Shown here in pieces: positions 1 through 8,019 of a stretch of DNA of 64,000 bases. Where the stretch lies: positions 62,001-126,000 of the forward strand of contig JADJSZ010000002.1 of NCBI GenBank assembly GCA_016711405.1. The letters run 5' to 3'. Numbering within the stretch: position 1 is the first letter of the stretch; every line of letters starts with the position of its first letter. Source of the DNA: Candidatus Hadersleviella danica (GTDB taxonomy: Bacteria > Chloroflexota > Anaerolineae > Promineifilales > Promineifilaceae). The notes beneath the pieces were generated by a model. The model was not told the DNA's origin and searched no databases. It saw only the letters and a list, made by a program, of their open reading frames with translations. Position numbers and translations under genes: made by a program.

Positions 1-65
1 TCGTGCGGCAACTCAAGCAAAGCAGGCTCGTAGCGGTCGAGAAAATAGGGGGTGAGAAAGTGCAT
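1..65 (-). CDS. 5' end of a gene cut by the window edge
   Basis: An ATG on the minus strand opens a frame that stays open to the edge and gives about 21 residues beginning MHFLTPYFLDRYEP. The fragment is too short to assign a family. It is followed on its upstream side by repeat-filled spacer, as for most genes here. Confidence 0.45.
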   Translation of the reverse strand, partial: MHFLTPYFLDRYEPALLELPH

Positions 66-165
66 GGGGAATTGTGAATTGTGAATGATGAATGGTTAAT
101 TGTGAATGGGAAATACCGTGGATGACCCGCAACAAATGACCAATGACAAATGACCAGTGACTATC
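66..165. repeat. Short tandem repeat spacer (TTGTGAA and ATGACAA units)
   Basis: Degenerate 7-base units (TTGTGAA, TGATGAA, TGGTTAA), then a second family (CAAATGA, CCAATGA). The repeat runs to the stop codon of the next gene. It holds no visible gene. Confidence 0.7.
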
Positions 166-1639
166 CTACTTGCGGCAAAATAAACTCCACCACCACCCCC
201 GGCTGGTCGTCGGGGCGGTTATAGATTTTGTATTCGCCGCCGACTTGCCAGATGAGCATGGCCACGGCCGTGAGGCCCAGCCCCGCGCCGGGCACTTCGC
301 CCGTAAAATCGCGCTCCCCTTGGTAATAGGGTTGCCACACCGCAATAAGCTGGTCGGGCGAGAGGGACACGCCATTGTCGCGGATTTGGATGGCGACGTA
401 GCTGTTGGGCAGGGACACGGCCGAGATTTCCACTTGGGGCATTTGCAGGGGGTGGAATTTTTGGGCGTTGCGAAGCACCTCCCACAACACCATCGAGAGC
501 GAATCTTCGGTGAGGCCAATGGCGCGTTCTTCTAAATCGGCCGCGACATGGCAAGTCGCCTTGGTCAAATCGAGCGATTCACACACCCGCACCACCAATT
601 GGGGCAGATACACCAAAGGCGTGGCATCTTGGTGCGAGGCCAAAGCAGTCGCATCCACGTATTTCAGCATCCCATCAATGACCAAATTGAGGCGGCGGGC
701 TTGATTTAGAGCGGTGCTATAAAGCGTTTGCCGCTCTTCATCGGGCATGTCTGCCCCATAATCGTTGAGTAGTTCCAAGCTCATCAGCACGCTGGAAAAG
801 GGGGTGCGGAGCTTGTGGAAAATCATCGAATGGAGTTGCCACACATCTTTGCGGGTGGACATTTGGCGGGTCACATCGCGCAAGCGGAGCATGTGACTGG
901 CATCGGCGCCGGGGGGCAAACTGAGGGCGGTTAGCTCCAGCCAAAAAGCGGGCGATTGGCTCGTCTCGGGGCGAATGAGATAGCGCACCAGTGTGGCTCG
1001 GTCGCCCAAAATGACGGGCCAATTTTCCCACGAGCTTTTGGGTTCGCAGTTGTACTGTTTTTGAACAATTTGGAGGAAGCTCTCGTGGGCAGTGGCCGAG
1101 CCGAGGCCGAGGTAGAGTTGGGCACGGCCGTTGGCATAGCTAATCTGGTCGTGCTCATCCACCAGCAAATACCCTTCATCTGATTCTTCCACCACCCACT
1201 CAAACTTGAGCCGCTCGACCAATAGGCGGCGGTAGCGGTTCAATTTGGTGATGTTTTCGATGCGGGCTTGTAGCTCTACAGGGTCAAAGGGCTTGACAAT
1301 GAAATCATCCGCCCCACTTTGGATGCCTTTGAGCCGCGATTCCCTGTCATCCAACGCTGTGACCATGATAACGGCAATATCGGCCAAGGCGGGATTTTTG
1401 CGCAACGCCTCGCACACCTCAAACCCATTCAACCCATCAGGCATGAGCACATCGAGCAAAATCACATCAGGGCGCAGGCGGTCGGCGAGGTCGAGCGCTT
1501 CGCGGCCGTTGCTGGCCGTGTGCAATTCATACCCATCTGTTTGCAAAATCCGCGCCATAATGCGCCGGATGGCGGGCTGGTCATCCACAATGAGCACAAT
1601 TGCTTTAGAACGTGGGGGGGGAATCTGTTGGTAGGGCAT
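161..1639 (-). CDS. Hybrid receiver-PAS-histidine kinase
   Basis: About 492 residues from the ATG at 1639; a longer frame upstream of it lies in repeat DNA. Order: receiver domain (about 12-130) with the acidic pair in LIVDDQ, phospho-acceptor Asp in LLDVLMPD and Lys in VKPF; a PAS-like segment (about 165-260); HisKA with the phospho-His in FHKLRTP; HATPase with the N box in EVLRNAQKF and glycine-rich GAGLGL. A receiver placed before the kinase suggests a relay that takes phosphate or signal from another kinase. No membrane segment is seen, so it should be cytoplasmic. No partner regulator is adjacent. Confidence 0.9.
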   Translation of the reverse strand: MPYQQIPPPRSKAIVLIVDDQPAIRRIMARILQTDGYELHTASNGREALDLADRLRPDVILLDVLMPDGLNGFEVCEALRKNPALADIAVIMVTALDDRESRLKGIQSGADDFIVKPFDPVELQARIENITKLNRYRRLLVERLKFEWVVEESDEGYLLVDEHDQISYANGRAQLYLGLGSATAHESFLQIVQKQYNCEPKSSWENWPVILGDRATLVRYLIRPETSQSPAFWLELTALSLPPGADASHMLRLRDVTRQMSTRKDVWQLHSMIFHKLRTPFSSVLMSLELLNDYGADMPDEERQTLYSTALNQARRLNLVIDGMLKYVDATALASHQDATPLVYLPQLVVRVCESLDLTKATCHVAADLEERAIGLTEDSLSMVLWEVLRNAQKFHPLQMPQVEISAVSLPNSYVAIQIRDNGVSLSPDQLIAVWQPYYQGERDFTGEVPGAGLGLTAVAMLIWQVGGEYKIYNRPDDQPGVVVEFILPQVG

Positions 1640-1663
1640 GAAGGGTGGTCTGTGGGAGAAAAA

Positions 1664-1735
1664 AATAGAGGGCAAACAGCTAGATAGAGGCATGATGAAC
1701 AGCGCATTTCCCTCTATCTTTAGCCTCTATCTCTG
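1664..1735. repeat. Inverted CTCTAT-type repeat cluster
   Basis: Units of the CTCTAT/ATAGAG family occur in both orientations (tagatagagg then ccctctatct and cctctatctc), so the cluster could fold back. It sits in the leader of the hybrid kinase. Confidence 0.6.
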
Positions 1736-1806
1736 GTTGTATTGTACTTAACAGCCAGTCGCTTTGCCAAAGGGAGGACGAGAGACTTGGGACAGGGGAC
1801 GGGGGT

Positions 1807-1836
1807 AAAAAAAAGCCGCTCAGTCCCCCGAGCGGC
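1807..1836 (-). terminator. Intrinsic terminator of the membrane protein gene
   Basis: Read on the minus strand: 7-bp stem GCCGCTC/GAGCGGC with an 8-base loop followed by eight T. It lies about 35 bases past the stop codon at 1869. Confidence 0.85.
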
Positions 1837-1868
1837 CTTCCACTTTTCACTGTTTACGTTTCACACGG

Positions 1869-2885
1869 TTATGCTGGTTGGGCACGGCCGCTGAACATCC
1901 CCACCAGCTTCATGATTAGCCAAATAATGCCCGCCAACACAAAAACGAGCAGGTATTCGATGAGCGGAATGCGGATGATTTCGTTGAGATACCCCCACCC
2001 TTTCTGGCTATAAACGATTAGCACGGCCGCGACATAACTGCCCAAAAAGCCCCAGCGCATCCACGGCTTCAGCCCCAAGCCATACATTTGGGTCACGACA
2101 AAGATACCCGCAAAGCCGAAGAAGAACATCGTCCAAATATCACTGCCTTGGGTAATAAGCGCTACCAATGTGCCATGAAACAGCACAAACACCTCGAGTG
2201 CGGCCGTCCAGTATTTGTTCAGATGGGCGCGGGTAAACATCAGCGAGCCTTGCAAGATGAGCAAGAAGGTGTACAAAAAGCCAATCAGGTGGCCGCTGGA
2301 GGATTCCATGGGGTGGTACCAAAAGGTGTAGATAATCCCCCACGCAAAGATATAGCCATGATATTTGCGAGCCACCCGCGCCGTCTCTTGCAGGAAGCCC
2401 ACTTTTTGGCCAAAGAACAACCCCCGCCGCTGGTTTTCCATCAGCAAAATCATGACCAGCATGAGGATGACGGAACCTTGGGAGCTAAAAATGGAGGTGT
2501 CTTGGGCGAGGCCATCGTACCACACGGCCGTTTGCACCAGATGCAAAAACACAAAAAAAGCGTTGCCCACCAGCGCAATGACATTAATGCGGTGCAAGCC
2601 GGGTGTGTATTTCAGGTCGCTGTGTTGCGCCTTATAAATTGTCCACCACATAAAAACTTGGTGGAGAAAATAGCCGCCCCACGCCGTGGCACGGGTAATG
2701 GCGGTTGGTTCGGGCAGTTTCCAGTAGTACCACGAAGCGCCAGCATCGGGCAGGAAATCTATTTGGGGAAGCCACGGCCGTACCACCCAAATCAGGGCGG
2801 TAAAGAGAAAGCTAAACAGGATACCACCCCACAGGGCGGAAGATGCACGGTTATCAGCAGATGGTTTGGGTTGAATGGCACTCAT
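1869..2885 (-). CDS. Polytopic membrane protein of unknown function
   Basis: 338 residues with a short polar N-terminus and roughly eight to nine hydrophobic segments that cover most of the chain; aromatic-rich (many W, F, Y). I do not recognise a family motif. It is a single-gene unit: its own terminator follows and repeat DNA precedes it, so context gives no function. A transport or sensory membrane role is possible but not supported by any residue seen. Confidence 0.75.
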   Translation of the reverse strand: MSAIQPKPSADNRASSALWGGILFSFLFTALIWVVRPWLPQIDFLPDAGASWYYWKLPEPTAITRATAWGGYFLHQVFMWWTIYKAQHSDLKYTPGLHRINVIALVGNAFFVFLHLVQTAVWYDGLAQDTSIFSSQGSVILMLVMILLMENQRRGLFFGQKVGFLQETARVARKYHGYIFAWGIIYTFWYHPMESSSGHLIGFLYTFLLILQGSLMFTRAHLNKYWTAALEVFVLFHGTLVALITQGSDIWTMFFFGFAGIFVVTQMYGLGLKPWMRWGFLGSYVAAVLIVYSQKGWGYLNEIIRIPLIEYLLVFVLAGIIWLIMKLVGMFSGRAQPA

Positions 2886-3208
2886 GGGAAACTCGTAGAT
2901 GAAAAGAGCAAAAAATGAATTGTCGGCGTTTTGTCTATGTTTTGTCGGTTATTAAACCATAAAATAATCCCTTTGTCTACATTTAGCCAAATTTTCCACC
3001 AACTTGTTTAGAAATTTAACGCCAAGGCGCGCAAAGGCGCAAAGGGCTTTTGAGCGCAAACAACACCCTTTGCGCCTTAGCGTCTCTGCGTCTTTGCGTT
3101 AAAAACTTTCGTTGCCAAAAAAAATTATTCCCCCTTTTAAAATCAACACCAAATTCACCCGAGTTTTTAAATTACAAAAAAAAAAAAAAAAGACTCTAAA
3201 AATCGGCC
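2886..3208. other. Gene-free spacer with inverted repeat and A16 tract
   Basis: AT-rich leader of the membrane protein gene, then the inverted repeat listed separately, then a run of 16 A (3176-3191). On the minus strand that run is a T tract just past the stop of the glycosyltransferase remnant and may aid termination, though no strong stem precedes it. Confidence 0.6.
3016..3102. repeat. Inverted repeat built on GGCGCAAAG units
   Basis: Left arm starts TTAACGCCAAGGCGCG and continues with GGCGCAAAGG; right arm is the near reverse complement, ending GCGTCTTTGCGTTAA. The arms are 31-37 bases around a short A/C-rich centre. Repeats of this type (units like ACGCAAAG) are familiar from spacers of several environmental phyla; it could be a small hairpin element. 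Confidence 0.7.
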
Positions 3209-3775
3209 TTACTCAATCACAATCGGCCGCAGATAGACAAAATCCCCTTGGCTATCCTGCCCCACCACCGCCAAACGCACCCCATTTTCGGCCACATACA
3301 CCCCCACCTCCAGCGGGTACGCGCCCTGCACATCGGGCAAAGTGATGGTGTACGTCTCCACCACCACCTCATCGGGCAACCAAAGTGTGGTGGGGTAGCT
3401 GTTGGCGCGGGGCATGGCATCCACTTGCCACGCGCAACACGTCCCGTCGGGGTTCAGCAGGTGGACAAAGAAGGTGTAATCGGCCGACGGCCGCGCGACC
3501 CCTTGCCACACCAAGGTCAACTCACTCCTCCTCAAATTGTAACCCAACAAGCGAATCTCCTGCCCAAACTCCGCTTCCACGGCCGTGTCCACCTCTGGCA
3601 CCACAAACGACCGCTCGCTTTCCAGCAACTCCATCTCGCCCAAGGCAGCCGTGGCCACCACCCCCTCCTCCCCCACCAAACTGAGTTGCAGGCGATAACG
3701 GCCGCTGGCCAGCTCCGAGAGGTATCTCCACAGTTTGCCTATCCACCACAAAAGCGGGCGAGGGCCAGTCGGCAA
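3209..3775 (-). pseudogene. C-terminal fragment of the broken glycosyltransferase
   Basis: The real continuation starts near residue 20 (ELASGRYRLQL) and runs to a natural stop. It is a beta-rich, probably extracytoplasmic segment (YTFFVHLLNPDG and PLEVGVYVAENG). It is joined to the preceding fragment by a one-base shift near 3725, not at a repeat. Removing one base there, or adding two, restores one frame. Confidence 0.6.
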
Positions 3776-4817
3776 AAGGGTAATTGCCTTGGGCGGGTGG
3801 GCGGGTGGTCAGGATGCGGCCGACATTGTTCGCCCCAATCAGTTCCAGCCGCACCAGCAGGGGGGGCAACGGCCGCTCGGCCGCCCACCACAGCCCCACG
3901 CTGATGGGTTGGCCGGCCACGGCCGTCGGCGGGGCGGGTTCAACGCCCACCAAACGCAACCCCGGCCACAGTTCCTCATCCCAAACCACGGGCGGGATGG
4001 GCAACACGGCAGGCGGTGCTTCGGCGGGCAGGACAAAGGCGTTTTCGATGAGCAGGGCGTTGCCCGCAAAACGGCCGTCGCCATCCAAACGAGCCAGCGG
4101 TCGGCCGCTGGCTGGCTCGAACCAGCCCACCCGCAAGCGGTAAGCCCCCGGCGGCGCACCCGCCCGAATGGGCACAGCCACCTGCTGAATGACCCTATCG
4201 CCCCGCTCCCAAAAGACCGTCGGGTAGCCGTCTTGCTCTATTTGGCTCCACCGAAACCCCGTCCCGTCCTCGAGATGAGCATAAGCCAAATAGCTCTCAG
4301 CGGGTTCCCCCGTCACTTCCCAATAAAGTGTTAGTGGCAAATCCGCCCCGCTGGCGCCACTGCCCACGTCGTAACCTGTCAGGGTTAGGGCATGGCTAAA
4401 ATTGGCCGTGAGGGGATGGCTGGGCTGGCGCAAAACGGAGCTATCGAGCTGATACAGGGCAAAGGTGGGTTCCCCATCTGGCCCAAGCGAGCCTAGCAAG
4501 GCGGGCGGGGGCAACAACGGCCGCATCCACACCGGCACGGGCACATTGCGCGGAAAAATATAGGTGGCACGGCCGCCAGCGGGCAAAACAAGGGCACGGC
4601 CGTGGGGAATGAGCCGCAATTGGTCGTAATCAGTGGCCAAAGCGGCCAAGGTGGGGTGGGGCACATGCAAAACGGCCACAAAAACGGGCTGGTCGGTGGG
4701 CATGTGCTCGTTTAGATAGGTGGCCACGGCCGCCAAATCGCCATCGTTTTCGTAAAACACATCGGCTCGCGTGCCCCATTCGCCAAAATAGAGCCAACCC
4801 GTTAGGACCGCCTGCAA
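3522..4817 (-). pseudogene. Third fragment of the broken glycosyltransferase
   Basis: Real coding runs from about QAVLTGWLYFGEW to PAFVVDRQTVEIPL; the Gly-rich tail after that is out of frame. The segment holds the last membrane helix and an extracytoplasmic region typical of the C-terminal half of GT39/ArnT-like enzymes, followed by beta-sandwich-like repeats (LTLYWEVTGEP, ISVGLWWAAERP). Its start is offset from the upstream fragment beside a cluster of TTTGGA-type repeats. Confidence 0.6.
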
Positions 4818-4833
4818 GAGGAGGAGCAGAGGA

Positions 4834-4868
4834 CAGATTGGATTTGGATTTGGAGATTTTGGATTGGC
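4834..4868. repeat. GGATTTGGA-type repeat inside the glycosyltransferase
   Basis: Units GGATTTGG, ATTTGGAG and ATTTTGGATTGG occur in tandem; the same family fills the spacer near 15390. Here it lies between two coding fragments in different frames. Confidence 0.65.
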
Positions 4869-5042
4869 GTGGCGGCTTTAGCCGTTAACCACTCTATCCC
4901 TAGCGCAGGCAAAAATATGAGCAAAGGCAACATCCCCAACGCCCGCAAATTGCTGGGCACAATCTCATTCGTCGCCAACGCCGTCGGCAACAACATCACC
5001 AGCGGGTTAAGCAAAAGTAGTAAAAGTGCTGAGTACCCATTC

Positions 5043-5118
5043 GGGTATAAATGCTGAGTGCTAAGTGCTGACCGCTGAAAGCTAACAGCTAATAGCTTAG
5101 AGCTAACAGCTAACAGCC
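5043..5118. repeat. CTAACAG/GCTGAGT heptamers inside the glycosyltransferase
   Basis: About nine degenerate 7-base units (TTAGCTG, TTAGCTC, TAAGCTA, then TCAGCAC, TTAGCAC on the minus strand). They sit exactly where fragments 1 and 2 of the gene part company. Loss of 14 bases (two units) from the first part would put both fragments in one frame without a stop. Confidence 0.75.
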
Positions 5119-6021
5119 CCCCACTCCTAAGACCGCCCACAACGGATTGAAGAGCGGCATGTCGGGCAAGTTAAAGCGCATATACGGGTCGCCGCGCCAG
5201 CCAAACATGAGTAGGGAACGCCAGATGCTTTCGCCCAGCGTCAAGCCATCCCCCCCCACTTGGCCAATACGCACCCAAAACGCCTCGGGGTGGGTGGCAA
5301 AATAATAAAGGAGCGGGGCGAGAATGAGCAGGGCCATGGCAAGGGTGAGAGCCAACGGCCGCCACAATTCTCGCCAGCGGGGCAAAAGCGGCACGGCCGC
5401 CAACAGAATTAACAGCGGAAACAGGCGCACCGCCAAATAGGTGTGCCCCGCCAGCCCAAGGGCGAGGCCAGCGGCCGCAAAAATCCTCCACGGCCGTTGC
5501 CCATCGAGCCAAACCCGCACCCCCCGCAACAACAACCACAGCGTAATTGCTTGCATGAGCGGCTGGGTAATGACCCGAAAGCCGAGCCGGCTAAACAACA
5601 AGTGCCAAAAGCTGGTGGCCAGCAACCCCGCCGCCAGCAAAGGCACCAACCGACTGTGGCGGGTGATTTCTCGGCCGAGAGCATATGTCACCGCCACCGT
5701 CAGCAAGCCCACGAAGGCCGAGGTGAGGCGCAAGGTGAAGACGCTCTCCCCCAACAGGCGCACAAGACCACCCGCAAGGTAAAAAAAGAGCACTTCCTTG
5801 CCCGTATAGCTGGAGATAAAAATCGGCCGCTCCCCGCGCCAGCCAATATCGCCTGCCAAGGTGACATTGGCCGCTCCGTCATAATGCAACCCCGGCGGGA
5901 ATTGCTCGAGGGCGGGCAGGCGCAACAAAGCGGCCGTCAACAAAACGGCCGTCATCAGCCACAAAGCACGTCGTTTACTCAACCAGCCGTCATTTGTCAT
6001 TTGTCCCTTGTCATTCGTCAT
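5110..6021 (-). pseudogene. N-terminal fragment of a GT39/ArnT-like membrane glycosyltransferase
   Basis: The fragment has the N-terminal layout of family 39 glycosyltransferases, which use a polyprenyl-phosphate sugar donor outside the membrane: one helix (about 17-35), the acidic loop motif in FPPGLHYDGAANV, then many hydrophobic helices with the loop GKEVLFFYL. It ends at GVGG followed by a repeat-encoded stop. With the next three fragments it spans 3209-6021, about 900 codons, as expected for the family with an added C-terminal domain. The first residues (MTNDKGQ) are repeat-encoded; the second Met at 6000 is an equally good start. Three frame breaks make a functional product unlikely unless the assembly is wrong. 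Confidence 0.7.
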
Positions 6022-6072
6022 TGGTTATTCCGCATTCCCCATTCCGCATTCCCCATTGTCCCTTGTTCATTG
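5998..6072. repeat. Heptamer spacer between divergent genes
   Basis: Two families side by side: TCATTTG/TCATTCG units, then CATTCCG/CATTCCC units. The spacer separates the glycosyltransferase (minus) and mutL (plus), so both promoters must lie in or beside the repeat. Confidence 0.7.
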
Positions 6073-6085
6073 ATACAATACCCCC

Positions 6086-6784
6086 ATGTCCATTCTCGTT
6101 TTATCAGATCAACTCGCTTCCCAAATTGCCGCAGGGGAGGTGGTGGAACGGCCAGCTTCGGTCGTCAAAGAATTGGTGGAAAACGCACTCGACGCAGGAG
6201 CCACCGTGGTCAATGTGGATGTGCGCGAAGGCGGCCGTGCCTTCATCCAAATCGCCGACAATGGCCACGGCATTCCCGCCGACGAGGTGGAGACCGCGTT
6301 TTTGCGCCACGCCACCTCTAAACTGCGCTCGGCGGCCGATTTGGCGGCCATCGGCACCCTTGGTTTTCGGGGCGAGGCGTTGGCGGCCATTGCGGCCGTC
6401 AGCCAAACCACAGTGGTCACGCGCACCCGCGAGGCGGCCGTGGGCGTGCGCCTCACCCTCGCGGGTGGCCACATCACCCAGCGCGAAAGCGTGGGCGCAC
6501 CCGCAGGCACGGTTATTGCGGTGGAGAACCTATTTTACAACGTCCCCGCCCGGCTCAAATTCCTCAAAACGGTGGCCACCGAAAAACGGCTCATTGATGA
6601 GCTGATTACCCGCTACGCCCTCGCCTATCCCCATGTCCGCTTTCGCCTCACCCACGACGGCCGCATCACCTTCCAAACCAGCGGCCAAGGGGAGGTGCGC
6701 GAGGTGTTGGCGGCCGTGTACGGGGCGGAGTTGGCGCGGGAATTGGTAGAACTTGCCGAGGAGCAGAGGGGCGGAGGGGACTAG
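6086..6784 (+). CDS. mutL: DNA mismatch repair protein MutL, N-terminal part
   Basis: The GHKL ATPase half of MutL, which couples MutS recognition to strand removal. Motifs: VKELVENALDAGA (about 25-37), DNGHGI (about 60), TLGFRGEAL (about 90). The frame ends at a TAG created inside a 7-base repeat array, after 232 residues. The next fragment carries the missing sequence one frame over. Loss of one unit (seven bases) between about 6776 and 6790 gives an uninterrupted 608-residue protein, the normal MutL length. As read here, only the ATPase half would be made. Confidence 0.85.
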   Translation: MSILVLSDQLASQIAAGEVVERPASVVKELVENALDAGATVVNVDVREGGRAFIQIADNGHGIPADEVETAFLRHATSKLRSAADLAAIGTLGFRGEALAAIAAVSQTTVVTRTREAAVGVRLTLAGGHITQRESVGAPAGTVIAVENLFYNVPARLKFLKTVATEKRLIDELITRYALAYPHVRFRLTHDGRITFQTSGQGEVREVLAAVYGAELARELVELAEEQRGGGD

Positions 6785-7919
6785 GGACGAAGGACAAGTC
6801 GCCATTCCGCATTCCCCAATTCGCATCTCTGGCTTTGTCGCCCCACCGAATGAGCATCGCGCCAGCCGGCAACACATTACGCTGTTTGTCAACGGCCGTT
6901 GGGTGCGCGATAACAACCTGACTTATGCGATTGTGCAGGCGTATCATACCCTGTTGCCCGTCGGCCGTTATCCGCTCGCCCTCATTTTTATCAACCTGTC
7001 TCTCGAGGCGGTGGATGTGAATGTGCATCCCGCCAAAACCGAAGTGCGCTTCCACGAGGGGAGCCGTGTCTTTGGGGCTGTGCAAAAAGCTGTGCGCGGG
7101 GCGGTGGTGGGGCAGATGGAGGTGCGCGGGATTCGGCCGTTTACAACCTTGACCCAACTGCCCACATGGGGCAACAGCGGTGCGGCCAGCCAATCGTTTG
7201 TACGGCCGCAAGAGTGGCTGGATGACCCCGACATGGGGCAGATGGGGCTGGAACTGCCCACGGCCGTGCCCCCCGCCATGCCCTTCGCGGGCGAATCGCC
7301 CCCCAGCCCGCCCCCACCTCAACGCCATTTGGCGGGCGACAAACTGCCCATCATGCGCGTGGTGGGGCAGGTGGGAGCCAGTTACATCATCACCGAAGGG
7401 CCTGAGGGGATGTTTTTGATTGACCAACACGCCGCCCACGAGCGGATTATGTACGAAAAGTACATGGCCGCCTATGCCCGGCAAGCGATTGCCCGCCAAG
7501 GGCTAGTCGGCGGGGCTGTCATTCAACTCGCGCCCGACCAAAGCCGCTTGCTCGAGGAAAACCTGCCCATTTTGGCCCAGTTGGGCTTTGAGATTGAGCC
7601 GTTTGGCCCGCAATCATTTGTCATTCGCGCCGTGCCCGCCTTTGTGGCCACGGCCGACCCCGTGCGGATTGTGGCCGATGTAGTCGGGGATTTGGAGCGG
7701 GAGGCGACCCCGTTGCAAGACAAAATCGAGGCCAAAATTGTGCGGCGGGTGTGCAAAACAGCCACCATTAAGGCGGGGCACACCCTCAGCACGGCCGAAA
7801 TGGAAGCCCTTGTACGCAATTTAGAAGCGTGCGACAACCCCCACACCTGCCCCCACGGCCGTCCCACCCTCATCTTCCTCTCCGTCGCCCAACTCGCCCG
7901 CGAATTCGGCCGAACGTAA
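6753..7919 (+). CDS. mutL: MutL, C-terminal part in a shifted frame
   Basis: Authentic MutL sequence begins at about residue 23 (RISGFVAPP) and includes ITLFVNGRWVRD and DVNVHPAKTEVRF of the second ATPase lobe. The dimerisation/endonuclease domain follows, with the metal motif DQHAAHERIMYE and the C-terminal CPHGRP motif. These mark the nicking type of MutL found in bacteria without MutH. The first 22 residues are translated repeat and the putative TTG start is an artefact of the broken frame. A true separate start is not evident. Confidence 0.85.
   Translation: MPRSRGAEGTRDEGQVAIPHSPIRISGFVAPPNEHRASRQHITLFVNGRWVRDNNLTYAIVQAYHTLLPVGRYPLALIFINLSLEAVDVNVHPAKTEVRFHEGSRVFGAVQKAVRGAVVGQMEVRGIRPFTTLTQLPTWGNSGAASQSFVRPQEWLDDPDMGQMGLELPTAVPPAMPFAGESPPSPPPPQRHLAGDKLPIMRVVGQVGASYIITEGPEGMFLIDQHAAHERIMYEKYMAAYARQAIARQGLVGGAVIQLAPDQSRLLEENLPILAQLGFEIEPFGPQSFVIRAVPAFVATADPVRIVADVVGDLEREATPLQDKIEAKIVRRVCKTATIKAGHTLSTAEMEALVRNLEACDNPHTCPHGRPTLIFLSVAQLAREFGRT
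6766..6826. repeat. Heptamer array inside mutL
   Basis: Units GGGGACT-AGGGACG-AAGGACA followed by CATTCCG-CATTCCC, the same two families that fill spacers elsewhere (for example 11474-11546 and 16604-16684). In the upstream frame it creates the TAG at 6782; in the downstream frame it is open. Confidence 0.8.
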
Positions 7920-7924
7920 GTTAG

Positions 7925-7990
7925 TCTTTCAGCCAGTCAGCCAGTCAGCTCCTCTGCTCCCCTGCTCCCCTGCTCCCTCCCCCCGCGCTC
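7925..7990. repeat. Heptamer spacer (AGCCAGTC and CCCTGCT units)
   Basis: Tandem AGCCAGTC then CTCCCCTG-type units fill the 100-base gap between mutL and the exporter gene. Confidence 0.65.
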
Positions 7991-8019
7991 CCCACGATTT
8001 AACCAAAACAAAAAAAACA

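Larger units (their letters stand above)
4802..5140 (-). pseudogene. Second fragment of the broken glycosyltransferase
   Basis: The first about 40 residues are translated repeat DNA (TTAGCTG and TCAGCAC units). Authentic membrane sequence resumes at LLLLLNPLVMLLPTALATNE. It then runs into a second repeat cluster (4834-4868) and ends. The repeat therefore lies inside what should be one membrane protein. Confidence 0.6.

Noticed and set aside
5043..5118. Could the tandem repeats be CRISPR arrays?
   Set aside because: Units are 6-8 bases with no unique spacers between them, and no cas genes are present.
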